Shown one piece after another: positions 36,159 through 46,702 of a stretch of 64,000 nt of DNA; position 1 is the first letter of the stretch; each line of letters begins with the position of its first letter. The stretch comes from Brachionus manjavacas. Its lineage: Eukaryota; Rotifera; Eurotatoria; Ploima; Brachionidae. The position numbers and the translations under genes are program-made. A model generated the notes under the pieces. It searched no databases. It had not been told where the DNA came from and saw only the letters and a list, made by a program, of their open reading frames with translations. The stretch is from NCBI GenBank assembly GCA_019054805.1, contig JAHQIY010000001.1:9624501-9688500 (forward strand). Reading direction: 5' to 3'.

Positions 36159-37216
36159 TCAACTATGTTCCCTAATAAACTTTTCAAATGTTCCAAGATT
36201 TTCTGCATAAAAATCTGGCACACACTTAGCGTCATCATTGCTTAACTTTTCCGATTCCAATGATTTGGCATAATCTTGAATCATTTCTTCATCCGTAACA
36301 CCGCTCAGTACAGCTAAACTATATCCTAGTGAGCAATTTGCAGCTAAAGCAATGTCTGAAAAAATTGATTTAATTTAAAGATATTTGTCTCCAGTTAATT
36401 AAACTTACCAGTATCAAGTCTATCTCCGATAATTATGGACCTATTTGAGTCCAATTTGTGGACTTTTTCCAATACCTCCCACATTGTCCTATAAGGTTTT
36501 CCAAGTATTATCGGACTTTTACCTACACTTGTTTTCATAGCGTTCACAAATGATCCAGTACCTGGAATAATAACATGTGAAGTCCCGGTTGGAAACTGAG
36601 CATCATCATTAGTTGCTATGAATAGACAATCTTTGCGACGTGCATAGGATGTTCCGATTACCATTTTTGGGTAATTGAAATAATGATCAAAACCGACTAC
36701 CACACATTTAACCTCAGGATCTAGTTTTATCAAACTAGCATAATCAAATTTTCCAGGATCAGGAATCTGTTCATGGTTAGGGCCTATTCCAATGTGTCTA
36801 ATAGATTCTTTTTCTAATTCTGTCGCTATTGCACTACTTCCTATCACATATACTTTATCTTTAAAGTCAATCGATTTTAAATACCGTGCCAATATCCATG
36901 AAGTACATACAATATCATCCAAAACTACATTTGAAATACCAATTTTTACCAACAAATCCATGACCATTTCTCGTGTTTTGGTGCTATTATTGGTAATAAA
37001 AAAGCATTTTTTGTTCAACTCTTTCAATTTGTTAATAAATTGTACAGCTCCTTCAATCGGCTTTGGCCAGTTCCATATTACTCCATCACAGTCAAATAAA
37101 AAGTTATCAACATTTTGAATTAACTTTGTCGCATGTTCTTGTTTTAAGCGATTTGGTTGTTTAAAAGGCATTCTCGGTCGAGTAAAATGAGTGAAATTTT
37201 GCCAAAAGTTTCGCAT
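36159..37216 (-). CDS. PGP: phosphoglycolate / glycerol-3-phosphate phosphatase (HAD family)
   Basis: Two exons, 36409-37216 and 36159-36355, separated by a 53-nt GT-AG intron, join in frame to 334 residues (human PGP is 321). HAD motif I is FDCDGVIWNWPKP, with nucleophile Asp42 and acid/base Asp44. Motif II is FITNNSTKTRE, and motif IV is GDRLDTDIALA; its last Asp codon is split by the intron. The FITNNSTKTR and VVVGFDHYFNY words favour PGP over pyridoxal phosphatase. The enzyme removes phosphate from 2-phosphoglycolate and related toxic side products of glycolysis in the cytosol. The N-terminal 20 residues are basic and precede the core, with no acidic residue before Glu27. A 3' splice-like TTCAG ends 8 nt before the ATG. 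Confidence 0.94.
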
Positions 37217-37224
37217 TTATTTCA

Positions 37225-38940
37225 CTGAATTAAGGAGTTTGATCTCACAATAAAATCTTAATTAAATAATGCATGTACTATAGTTGTTCCTAGATCACAT
37301 GTTAACATTGAAAAAAAAGAACTTTATTTTGGATAAAAAAATGGTTGATTTTTAGCTTGAAATAGCTCAAGGAGAAAAAAAGAATTATGAAATTTTCATT
37401 TTATTTTTCATTTATAAAAAAAAATCTTATCGAGATTTTTAAAGATTATACCAAGGATTTTTCAAATTTTGCATTACAATTAAAAAATAAGTTTTATCTT
37501 GATTTTCATCAACATCTTCTAAAGAAGAATGTGTTGTTCCCAAAAGTCTATAAAAATTGAGCAATTACATAAAATGTTGATTTAATTTTATCTTCTAGTA
37601 AATCTAGCATCAAAAATTTTCAATCTGATTTTTATAAATAAGATTATAAAATTTTTTGAGAATTGAAAAATTTCCCAAATCTCAACGTTAAAAAAAACCA
37701 AAAAATTGTTTTGGTTTTTGTTTATTATATTTTTAAACTCAATACAGTGGCAGAATATAACTTGTCACAACATATCAACTGATATCAGCAATATCAATTT
37801 ATATTAGTTGATTTCAGTATAAAAAAAATAATAATTAATTTTTATTTAAAATGTAAATTTCATTAATTTGTAAAAGTATTGAAAAAAAATTAAAATAAAA
37901 GTCCAAACTATTTCGTGTTAAGATATCGGTAAAATATTAATGTTATTTTTTATTTACTTTAGAAGTTTGTCATCTCATCTTTTGATTATTTTTTTTAAAA
38001 GAATTAAGAGTTTTACTATTTTAAAATTTTGAATTAGTATTTCCTAAAGCATACATTCCTCATTTTGATTTTGGAATCCACAAATTTCTGATGGCTTTAA
38101 CTGTATTAATATTGATGATATTTTTATAGTATGTGAAGTTAATTTAAATTCAAAAGGCCTTTTTAATTCAAAACTTTTATTTGACTAAGTAATTATTTAT
38201 CTATTTTTGATTACATTCAAGGTAAAAAAAATATTTTTAAGATGACATAATTGAAACATTGATTGATTAATGTATGCTAAGATCTAATGTAGATCTGATC
38301 TTATATAATCGGAAAAATATTTTTTTTATCTTAAATGTATTCAAAAATAGATAAAAAATTACTTAGAAATTAATATTTTTTTATTTTAAAAAATATCTAA
38401 AAGTTTGTTCAATTATTAACATAAAATTCAAGTTAAACAACTAAATATCAAAGATATTAAGTAGAGATATTAAGATTTGACTGTTTTAAGGCTCTGTATC
38501 AATTTTTGCAAAGTGGCAATTTTTTTTTTGTTAACTATTAAATTGTAATGGACAATTTAATAGATTTCAATTTTTATTTTATTTAATTTTATTCTATTTA
38601 GCCCTTATTTTGAATTTTTTTATTCTATATATAATAAGGAGCCTTAGTTCGATATAGATAAACAAATAAATAAATTAATTATTTGTATGAATTCAATATC
38701 AATCAAACCGGCCAAGTACAAAGAGATCATAAAGAGGTCAACCACAGTTATGCATTGAGGGATTAGAGGAAATTTATTCATTAAATAATTTTGAAAAATA
38801 CTAATTTTTGATACCTTCCATTTTTTTTATTAACCTGCTAATTTAAACTGTGCTAAATTGAACTATCCCCTATTTTAATACAAAATATTTTAAACTGAAT
38901 AAAAGAGTAAGTAAATCAGATGCTTTCCTGGTCTTTTAAT
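37225..38940. other. AT-rich spacer, nothing recognised
   Basis: No ORF or transposon protein was found. A cluster of GATATC/ATATCA words at about 37770-37820 looks like a small imperfect palindrome. Confidence 0.4.
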
Positions 38941-38959
38941 TAATACCTTTACTTTGCCG

Positions 38960-39270
38960 AATCGCCGCACTGTGGCAAAAATTATACCATGGGTTTATCA
39001 AACCACATTTTGAGTTCGCCATTACTCCTATTACATTTAAAAAGACTTAAGCGATTGATTGATTGAAAAAGTCCAGTAAGCCCAAATCCTCGAGGTGGTC
39101 ATCGCGGATATTTTAGACTTGAAATTGCCGATTGCTGTAATCAACACTAATTCTTTTTTAACAATAGAAATACCAATTAGTGGAATAACCTTCTAGGCCA
39201 AATTAAAACTCAACTTCAGTCAACGCATTTCAAATTTACCCATTTTCGTTCTTTTTCTGCTTCCTAACTA
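38960..39270 (+). mobile_element. LINE RT C-terminal fragment
   Basis: Frame-shifted translation reads YHGFIKPHFEFAITPITFKK, then RGHRGYFRLEIADCCNQH and FFFNNRNTN.WNNLLG. These are the R.HLEFA, RGH and FF.NRVVN.WN landmarks of jockey/CR1-like LINE C-termini. Stops break it. Confidence 0.6.
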
Positions 39271-39579
39271 ATGGTAAACGGACTGATAAAATTAATAAAA
39301 AATTAAATCAAAATTGTACATAAAAAGTTAAAAGGTATAATTTGCTTTTTGCGTTTGGTTAAAACGAAATATTTTGAATTTCTTTCATAATTGATATAAA
39401 ACAGCCTTTTTTCTAATTGGAAGTAGAGTTGTTCTAAAATTGGCACAAATGACGCAACTGCCGGATTTGAATTATTATGGCATTATCAGTTGAATATTTA
39501 GTTTTTCTAATTAACTTGCAAATTTTTAGAAAGATTTTTTTTGTTAACTTAAAATTTTAATTTTATTAAAAAATAATAA

Positions 39580-40060
39580 TAACATAAGTTTATGGCTATA
39601 ATTTTTGGTTTGGAACGCAGTCGTCTGCATTATAATAGCCTTTAACGCAGTCCTTTAATTTAAAAAAATTGTCTATTTGATTCTTGAATTGGTTAATTGT
39701 TAGAGTCTTGATTACATCTGGAGTTAGTTGATTCCAATTATTTACCACTCGATTTGTGAAAAAGTTTGATTTGACAGTACAATTTTTTACCTACTGCTTG
39801 GTCATTGAATATTCATGGCTCCTTGTGTTATAAAATTTTTGGCTCGGTATGAAAAAAATTGTTTGATACAAGTTGACATTACCATTACCATTATTTATCT
39901 TGTATTGTTGAATCAAGAAGAATTGAACCAATATTCTAAAAATTATTACCATTTACGTCATGACACTTATTTAGCTTTCGAACTGATCCAACAACCCTAA
40001 AATTACAGTAAAGTTCAAGTGTCTTTAGACCTCTAGCAACAGAGATACTTTTTGTTGACC
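39580..40060 (-). mobile_element. LINE RT C-terminal fragment, opposite orientation
   Basis: The minus strand reads TRSHEYSMTKQ.VKNCTVKS, then FFTNRVVNNWNQLTPDVIK, TLTINQFKNQIDNFF and DCVKGYYNADDCVPNQ. This is the same type of RT tail as at 38960-39270 but inverted and from a different copy. Confidence 0.7.
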
Positions 40061-40551
40061 ATCTCCTAAGATTTTGGCATTCCTAGGTTTTCATATGCGT
40101 AAATTATCATTATTAATTTCAGGTAAAAAATTGAATCATGAGAAAGTAGATTAGCCATTTCCGGAAACTCAAACCAAAATAAATATTTTAAATCCACTTT
40201 GGAGATCTTTGCTGACAACTCTTGGGTGTAGCAAAAATTTTTCAAAATAAAGCACCAATTAATCATTGTTCTTTAAAATATAATAAAATTTTATCTGAAT
40301 TGAAATGAGCGAAATATAATCAACTTTACTCCAATTTGTTTGAGTTATATTTAAAATTGAAAAAAAAACATTATAAAAATTTCATGAATAGAAATAATAA
40401 ACCGAATGCAAATATTTTTCAAGCTTTTCTTTTCTGATACAAGAAATTTATTTTTAATAAATTAATTGGAGTTTTTCACCTTAAAGGAATATCCAAAACT
40501 TTATTTAGAAGGTAAAATTCTAAGAATTCAATTAAAAGTATCTTATATTTT
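40061..40551. other. AT-rich spacer, nothing recognised
   Basis: No gene recognised between the LINE tail and the tandem duplication. Confidence 0.35.
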
Positions 40552-40732
40552 AAAAATAATTGACTTAATTCTTTTAAAAATTATTTTTAGAAAAAAATTC
40601 GTCTTATATTTTTTATTTAGCGACTTACACCATATCTGATAAAAAATAATTGACTTAATTCTTTTAAAAATTATTTTTAGAAAAAAAATTCGTCTTATAT
40701 TTTTTATTTAGCGACTTACACCATATCTGATA
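40552..40732. repeat. tandem duplication, 90-bp unit
   Basis: Two head-to-tail copies containing TGACTTAATTCTTTT, ATTCGTCTTATATTTTTT and GCGACTTACACCATATCTGA are identical apart from the length of A runs. The period is 90 bp, and the near-identity implies a recent event. Confidence 0.95.
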
Positions 40733-41396
40733 AAAAAAAATATTAAATTCGCTATTAAGGCTTGGTTGCAATCGCATTTAGTTCAGAAGAAAAAGTTATC
40801 TTAAAATTAAACAAAACAGCAATTAAACTCATTAATGAGATTTTGTATCTAGGCAATTAGCTTTGCTTTGGTTATATTTACTAAAGAACATCCAATGCTT
40901 ATTTTAATCAAATACAATTTCTTTTTAAAAAGCAAAAAATTTTTAAATTTTTAAATTTAACATTTCCGGGAGCGATCAAAAAATTAAATGCAAACTCTAA
41001 TTAAATCTGTGTTACCAAAAAACTGATTGTTCTGGTTATATAATATAAGCTGGTATAATTGAAAAAGAAAATTTTTCAATTGAAATTTTTTCCGAAAAAC
41101 ATTTTTGTATTTTTCGTTTTAGTCCTAAAAAGAATTAGGAAGCTTCAAAAATTTGGCAGACATAGCAAAAGCAATCTTAAAAAAATAATCAATGGTTTCG
41201 ATTTAGGTAAATTTTAAGAAAATTATCGAAGCCTAAATGAAACATTTAAATTTTTTAACTCTTTTTTAAAATCAAATTTTCACAAAATAACACAACTTAA
41301 TTCCTACGAATTCATTAAATGCATTATCGAAATTTATCAAGTTTTTTTTAAAATAATCTTAGATTTTTGTCTTAAAATCTTTATAAACAAGCTGGA

Positions 41397-42350
41397 ATGG
41401 TTCAAACAACAGTAACTCCAAAAATTATCACGAGCTTGAGTCAACCCATAAAAAAATCAGTTCATAGATCTGATTCAAAATCAAATTTCATGTCTCATTT
41501 GAATCTGATTAATCCAATTTCATCAATGGATAAATTAGAAGGTCAACAAAGACTTACGGTTCCAGGAATCATGGTAGAAAATCGAAAATTATCCACAGAT
41601 TCACAGTTTGATATTATTGAGCAAAACGACAATCCTAGAGACGTGAAATCAAGAATTTTATTCAATTCAAAGCCGCCTGGTAAAAAAGAGAACAAAAGGT
41701 TATCTATAAATGAATTAAGAGCTCCAGAGACTATGCTCTCTCGGAGATCGTCACTAAGATCTAATTTAAATCATTTTCGAAGTGAAAATTCCATCAATAG
41801 ACGAAATTCTCTAATCCATAAAGACAATAGCAGCAAAGCTAGTCTTAGGAATTCATTTTTTGACTTGGACATGAACAATTGTTCTAGCCGAATCAAGCAT
41901 CATGTCACTTCACTTCTTTCATATGATGCCCAAATTACAATGCTACAAATGTACGAAGATTTGATTGTCACCGGTCTTTCGCGGATGAATTATGACTCTG
42001 ATTCATTGCCAAGAATTCAAACAGCACTTAAGCCTCACAAATTCGCTTTAAAAACCAATTCTCTACCAGAAATGCCAACAAGTCAAAATGAAATCATGGA
42101 AGGCAAAAGACTACGAATTTCTTATTTGATTGAAATAGCAATGAAGATTATAGATTTGATTGAGAAAAGCCAAAAAAGACATTTTTCTTTTAGCAAACCA
42201 GACTCGATAGGAGATATATTCAGGCTTCAAAATGATTCAGTAAGCATGGTCTCATATCATACGAATTCAATTGATTCTTTAGATGCCTATGATCCCTTAG
42301 AAGTTTTTACAAAATGGGTTTTTTTGTGTACAAATGAATTGAAAAATTAA
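41397..42350 (+). CDS. unrecognised protein, tandem paralog A
   Basis: A single exon of 317 residues with no family that I recognise. The first 160 residues are Ser/Arg/Asn-rich with basophilic kinase-like sites (RRSS at 116-119, RRNS at 135-138). A helical core follows (about 169-261: MLQMYEDLIVTGLSRMNYD, LRISYLIEIAMKIIDLIEKS). The protein ends with a compact box, DPLEVFTKWVFLCTNELKN (299-317). The core and the terminal box recur in the gene at 44604-45470, so both are real, related genes. No signal peptide, transmembrane segment or catalytic motif is visible; a cytoplasmic or nuclear phosphoprotein is possible but not shown. A T-rich AG at 41361-41362 lies 34 nt before the ATG. Confidence 0.8.
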   Translation: MVQTTVTPKIITSLSQPIKKSVHRSDSKSNFMSHLNLINPISSMDKLEGQQRLTVPGIMVENRKLSTDSQFDIIEQNDNPRDVKSRILFNSKPPGKKENKRLSINELRAPETMLSRRSSLRSNLNHFRSENSINRRNSLIHKDNSSKASLRNSFFDLDMNNCSSRIKHHVTSLLSYDAQITMLQMYEDLIVTGLSRMNYDSDSLPRIQTALKPHKFALKTNSLPEMPTSQNEIMEGKRLRISYLIEIAMKIIDLIEKSQKRHFSFSKPDSIGDIFRLQNDSVSMVSYHTNSIDSLDAYDPLEVFTKWVFLCTNELKN

Positions 42351-42594
42351 AATTTTAAAATCATTGTAATTTTATTCAGTTTTTATTTTTTATTTTAAAA
42401 AAAATTTAAATTCTTCTAAAATTGTGATCAAGTGATCGATTTTGTTTTTTCCTCTGTTTCTCGTGTTTCAATAAATCTTATGAAAGAATAAGTTTATTTT
42501 CAAATCAAACAGGATACTATTCAAAATATCTCTTTTAATGAAATTTAATCATTAGATAGTTTTCCGGGTTATTTTTTAAAGAAAATTTGATAAT
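42351..42594. terminator. 3' flank of paralog A
   Basis: T-rich sequence with AATAAA at about 42470, a plausible polyadenylation signal for paralog A. Confidence 0.35.
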
Positions 42595-43040
42595 AATAAT
42601 AATATATATAAGCTACAGCAAGACAAGATTGCGTAAGTGACCTACTAGGAGGTCACCTATGAAAGCTACTTGCACATAACACATAGAAAAGTACTGAAAA
42701 AAGAAATACTGTTTGAATTTTAGGTCAAAATAAGAGTTAAGATTACAGAAAGAAATTGAGGGTTCAAAATCCGCCGAGGGTGAAAAAATCTTCAAAATAT
42801 CTCTGCAATACGAGGCGAATGTTTAAACCTCTTTCATCATAAAAATAGGGGGACCAGTTTCGACTGGGTAATAATTGCGGTGTAGATGATCATCTCGATG
42901 CAGTAGCCTCTGTGTCAGATAATAATTGTCTCTATTCTATCCTAGTGAATAATGGGAGGCGCTCATCTCCTTTTCAGGTAACTTTTTAAGCAACAGCATC
43001 TATCTGACACAGAGGCTACTGCATCGAGTAGGATGTTTTA
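42595..43040. mobile_element. composite SINE-like element joining repeat families 1 and 3
   Basis: The left end is a (TAA)n tract followed by TATATATAAGCTACAGCAAG and GACCTACTAGGAGGTCACCT, the reverse complement of the repeat at 58800-58880. The right part is repeat family 1. It includes CCAGT-TTCG-ACTGG (42854-42867) and a near-perfect inverted repeat (CTCGATGCAGTAGCCTCTGT against ACAGAGGCTACTGCATCGAG) enclosing about 80 bp. Read on the minus strand, it would be a roughly 440-bp element ending in a microsatellite tail, as SINEs and LINEs do. Confidence 0.65.
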
Positions 43041-44573
43041 TAAATAATTTAAAAAACATAATAATTTTTAGATTCAATTATTTAAAAAAAAATTAAAATT
43101 TATTTTAATTAAATAAATTCAAAATATGAGCAAGATGCAATAGTAATACTAATTAAATAAAATTAATTGGGGAATCTTAAAAGCACTCTTAAAATTTTGA
43201 TTTTAGAGCGTTTTTACGATTCCCAAATTTTTATTATTTTTTTATTTTTTTGATACGTTAGTCAGACAATGTGGTCATTAATTTTTGCGCTGCGCTTTTA
43301 AGATTCTTTGATGCGGTGAAAAAATTCGTTGATGAGAGTCTATTTTTCCCTTCTGGTCTTTAATACTTATTTATAAAAAAGCTTCATCAATAAACAAATT
43401 TAGATTATCAGACCTTAGTTTAGTTTAAAAAATAATTTATAAAGTAAAGCATATTTTTACTTTACTACATTTTTTAAATTTATAGACTTACTTTAATAAT
43501 ACTTTAATGATTTTTTTATTAATTAAACAAGTAAATGGCCTTTTCAAAAAGAAAATTCAGTTTTAATTATTTTTATTAATTCTAAGGCAATTGAGTATTC
43601 AAGTTTAAAATTTAACTGCTTCAGCTTATACTATTCAAAATTTATTACCAAAAATGTGAAAAGACTCGAATTTATAGCATAATTCAAAATTTAGAAAAAT
43701 TAAGTTTTTTTTTAGCATAACTTTTGAAATATATATTCTTTATCCTTGTAAATTTTGCTATTAAACCTTATTAAAAACTCAATAGAGCAATGTTGGATTT
43801 TGTCATCGGCCTTATTTAAAAATAAGCAATAAATAAATTAGCTAATAATTATTTTTATAAGATTAGAGAAATAATCTGTATATAAAATTTCAAAGCTCTT
43901 TGAAAATGGGAAAATAAATTTATTGTTAAAAAAAATAACGGTCATTACTTTTTGAACACCCGTTAATTAATCAAAAACATGAATTTTATTTGCTGAGTTT
44001 TTAACTTCCTTAACTGCTACATTAATGTCAACAGTAATTGCAGTATCAATCGATGAACACTGCTAGTTTTTCAATGCTCAATGTATTTTGAAGTTTTCAC
44101 ATGATCATGGATTTATTTTTGTCGACGAGACTCAAAAAGGCTTAAAAAAATATCTAAAAGATGTATGTAAAAATGGAGAAAAAATTAGGTAATTATTAAG
44201 AAAATATAATGAATTTAAAATGAAAAAGATTCAATCTTAAATCGAAACATTATGCACTTTTTGCTCCAAGAGAATTTAAAAATAAATCATCATTAAATTT
44301 CGTTACTAATTTCTTATCAGTTTTAGATAAAATTTCTAAATCCATGCAACAATTTGAGGCAATTAAATTTTATCATTTTAAAAACAAAAATCAACTTTTA
44401 ATTGTGAGAATTATAATTTAAATCTAATTAACTCATATTAATATGCGATTTGATAAAAGCAATAGGGTTTTGAATAAGTTAAATTTAATTAAAGCTGACA
44501 GCTTAAAAAAATAAATGTCGTCGAAAAAGATTGATAAATATAAAGTCTCATTTTCAAATAATTTTTTTTCTTC
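43041..44573. other. spacer between the two orphan paralogs
   Basis: AT-rich, no third paralog copy and no ORF that I can support. Confidence 0.45.
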
Positions 44574-44590
44574 AGATTTTGATAATTAAA

Positions 44591-44599
44591 ATGGTTTAA
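44591..44599 (+). other. three-codon upstream ORF, ATG-GTT-TAA
   Basis: It lies 13 nt before the ATG of paralog B. Paralog A begins ATG-GTT-CAA, so this mini-ORF may be the ancestral start codon with its third codon mutated from CAA to TAA. It may now act as an upstream ORF. Confidence 0.4.
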
Positions 44600-44603
44600 A
44601 AAA

Positions 44604-45470
44604 ATGATTGGTAATAATTCTAACAAAGACGATCAGAGTAATTTTTTTCTTCCAGAAATCAAAAATTTAAAGAACCGAAATTTCTATCACAGACCAAGTT
44701 CTAATCTAAATTCCTGTAAATCTAGATCATCTTTTGATTGCAACTCTGTCTCGAGCTTTGGCTCACTTTCATCTATGCCAGAGAGTGATTACAGACATAG
44801 TTCTATCAAAAATCGAATAAGTCCCAAAAATGCTCCTAAATTTTTACCAAAAACTGACAAGTTTTCAAGAGCAAACTATGAACTAAACGAATCTAAGTTT
44901 TTGTGCTTACCAGCTACAAAATATTATTATTTTCCATTTGATAGTGAATTTTCTAAATTAAAGAGAAAAAATTTTGATATAGAAAATCCAATCACCCAAT
45001 ATCAATATCATTTTGTTTCTTATTGTTCATATAACTACATTACCACTGTTCTTAAAATTTATGAAGAAATGATTATAAATTATCTTTCCGAAATGAATAT
45101 AGACCGACATTTGATACCTCGGATACATTTTTCACGAATATCCAAAGCACAATTTAATAAAGTTCCATTGAATTCATATGATAGATTTGTTAACTCAAGA
45201 AGACAAAAAGTGTCAGAACTGATCGAGATGGCGGCCAGAATAATCGACATTATGCAACACATACGAAAACGAAGAGAGAAAAATAACCCAAAAACGAATC
45301 CTGATTATTTAGATTATAGTTTTAATTTTTTAGATTCTAAATTTGACATAAATAGTATTTTTTCAATCGATCAATCGATTTCGGTCGCTTCCGAGGATTT
45401 CATTGATCCATATGAAGAGTTTACTAAATGGGTCGCTATGTGCACAAATGAATTAAAAAATTGGACCTAA
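44604..45470 (+). CDS. unrecognised protein, tandem paralog B
   Basis: A single exon of 288 residues, paralogous to 41397-42350 in the same orientation. Shared parts are a core of about 85 residues (KIYEEMIINYLSEMNIDRHL then IPRIH; VSELIEMAARIIDIMQHIRK) and the terminal box DPYEEFTKWVAMCTNELKN (268-286). The N-terminal 130 residues are Ser/Asn-rich and show no clear alignment with paralog A. Divergence is high outside the two blocks, so the duplication is not recent. A CTTCAG 3' splice-like site ends 28 nt before the ATG. AATAAA follows the stop at about 45488. No known domain recognised. Confidence 0.8.
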   Translation: MIGNNSNKDDQSNFFLPEIKNLKNRNFYHRPSSNLNSCKSRSSFDCNSVSSFGSLSSMPESDYRHSSIKNRISPKNAPKFLPKTDKFSRANYELNESKFLCLPATKYYYFPFDSEFSKLKRKNFDIENPITQYQYHFVSYCSYNYITTVLKIYEEMIINYLSEMNIDRHLIPRIHFSRISKAQFNKVPLNSYDRFVNSRRQKVSELIEMAARIIDIMQHIRKRREKNNPKTNPDYLDYSFNFLDSKFDINSIFSIDQSISVASEDFIDPYEEFTKWVAMCTNELKNWT

Positions 45471-45499
45471 AATTATTTTTTTTAAGAAAAATAAAAATT

Positions 45500-46117
45500 T
45501 TATTTTTTTTAAAGAATTAAGCTTATTAAATTAATTTTTCTTTCAATGAAATATTCAGATATTTTTGCTTGTTTTGCTTGCTTTTTGCACTACGAACCTC
45601 CAGTTTTTAGATAAACTACGGATTCATACTTACTTATCTCCCAAAGAAAAGCCCTGCCACTTATTTTTATTAAGTACAATAAAATATAATATTAATATTG
45701 GTAAAAAAATTTTTGAGAAAAAAACTCCTCATTTAGTTTTTTCTTAAGTGCCATTTAACTCTTGAAAAGATGTATATTTTCTACTGCAATACGAATTTCA
45801 ATACAAATAACACAAAATATCATTTAAATTCTTAATAAATGTATCGATTTTGGATCATTTATTTTTGTGGAAGTGTAAACAAGGAGTGCTTCATTTAATT
45901 GTCCAGTTTTACTTATTTTTTTTTTTAATTTTAAATTTTAAGTTAATTTTAAGTTTAAGTTTAAAATTTTAAGTTAATTTAAAATTTTATTTTGGGCATT
46001 ATTGAGAAAAAATAGATACAAGTCTCATAAAATAAGATATTTTGTTTTTTCCGTTGAGACAAAAATTAATTTAAATTAAATTAGTTTATCAAGAAAATAA
46101 TAAAATATTTAATTTCC
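45500..46117. other. spacer after paralog B
   Basis: AT-rich. Short tandem words TTTAAGTTAATTTTA occur around 45940-45985. No gene recognised. Confidence 0.4.
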
Positions 46118-46200
46118 TCAATTTGCAGCTGCTCGTGAGATTTTTGAGATTGAATTTTTTGATCTATTTCTTCTTTATAGTGTTGTTCATGTAACTAACT
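46118..46200 (-). pseudogene. displaced HIP1 exon fragment(s)
   Basis: On the minus strand this segment reads EQHYKEEIDQKIQSQKSHEQ then LQIEEI in one frame. About 43 nt (46121-46163) are identical to part of HIP1 exon 15 (48137-48179). The following TTTCTTCTTTATAGTG word matches the last HIP1 exon (about 46716-46731), whose protein ends RKQHYKEETQG. The piece lies 0.5 kb downstream of the HIP1 stop. Confidence 0.6.
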
Positions 46201-46702
46201 TGGTTACGGAGTATTTAAGAGAAAAGAGTATACAATGGCTAAATAAATATTAAAGATCTAAATTAATTGCATAATAATTTATTTAAAAGCTACATCATAA
46301 GCAAATTTAATCTTAAAACTTGGACTTGGTCGAACGTTCATCGTTAGAACCTCTATAATGTTGTATTTTTAAAATTTTAAAACTAGCAAATAAAAATTAA
46401 CAGATAATTAACTTATTTTTTTTGTTCAAGAATTTTTATTAGAAGATTATTATAATATATATTATTTATTATTTATTATTTTATTGAACAATTAAACAAA
46501 ATTTATTTAAAAATTGGATGATTTATTACTAGATAAATTTTAAACAAAAATTATTTCAAAAATTAATTAGAATAAAAATTCTATGTAAAATTACTTATTA
46601 AATAGAATTGATTAATAAAAATAGTTAAGTATATTATTTTTAAAAAATTGAGAAAAAAACCTCATTTAATGGCTTAATAAAGTTGTACGAAGTTATGACA
46701 AT

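Noticed and set aside
42830-42900. Hammerhead ribozyme in repeat family 1 (CGAAAC and TGATGA words on the minus strand)
   Set aside because: The conserved CUGAUGA is not positioned before GAAA with the needed stems, so the core cannot be formed.
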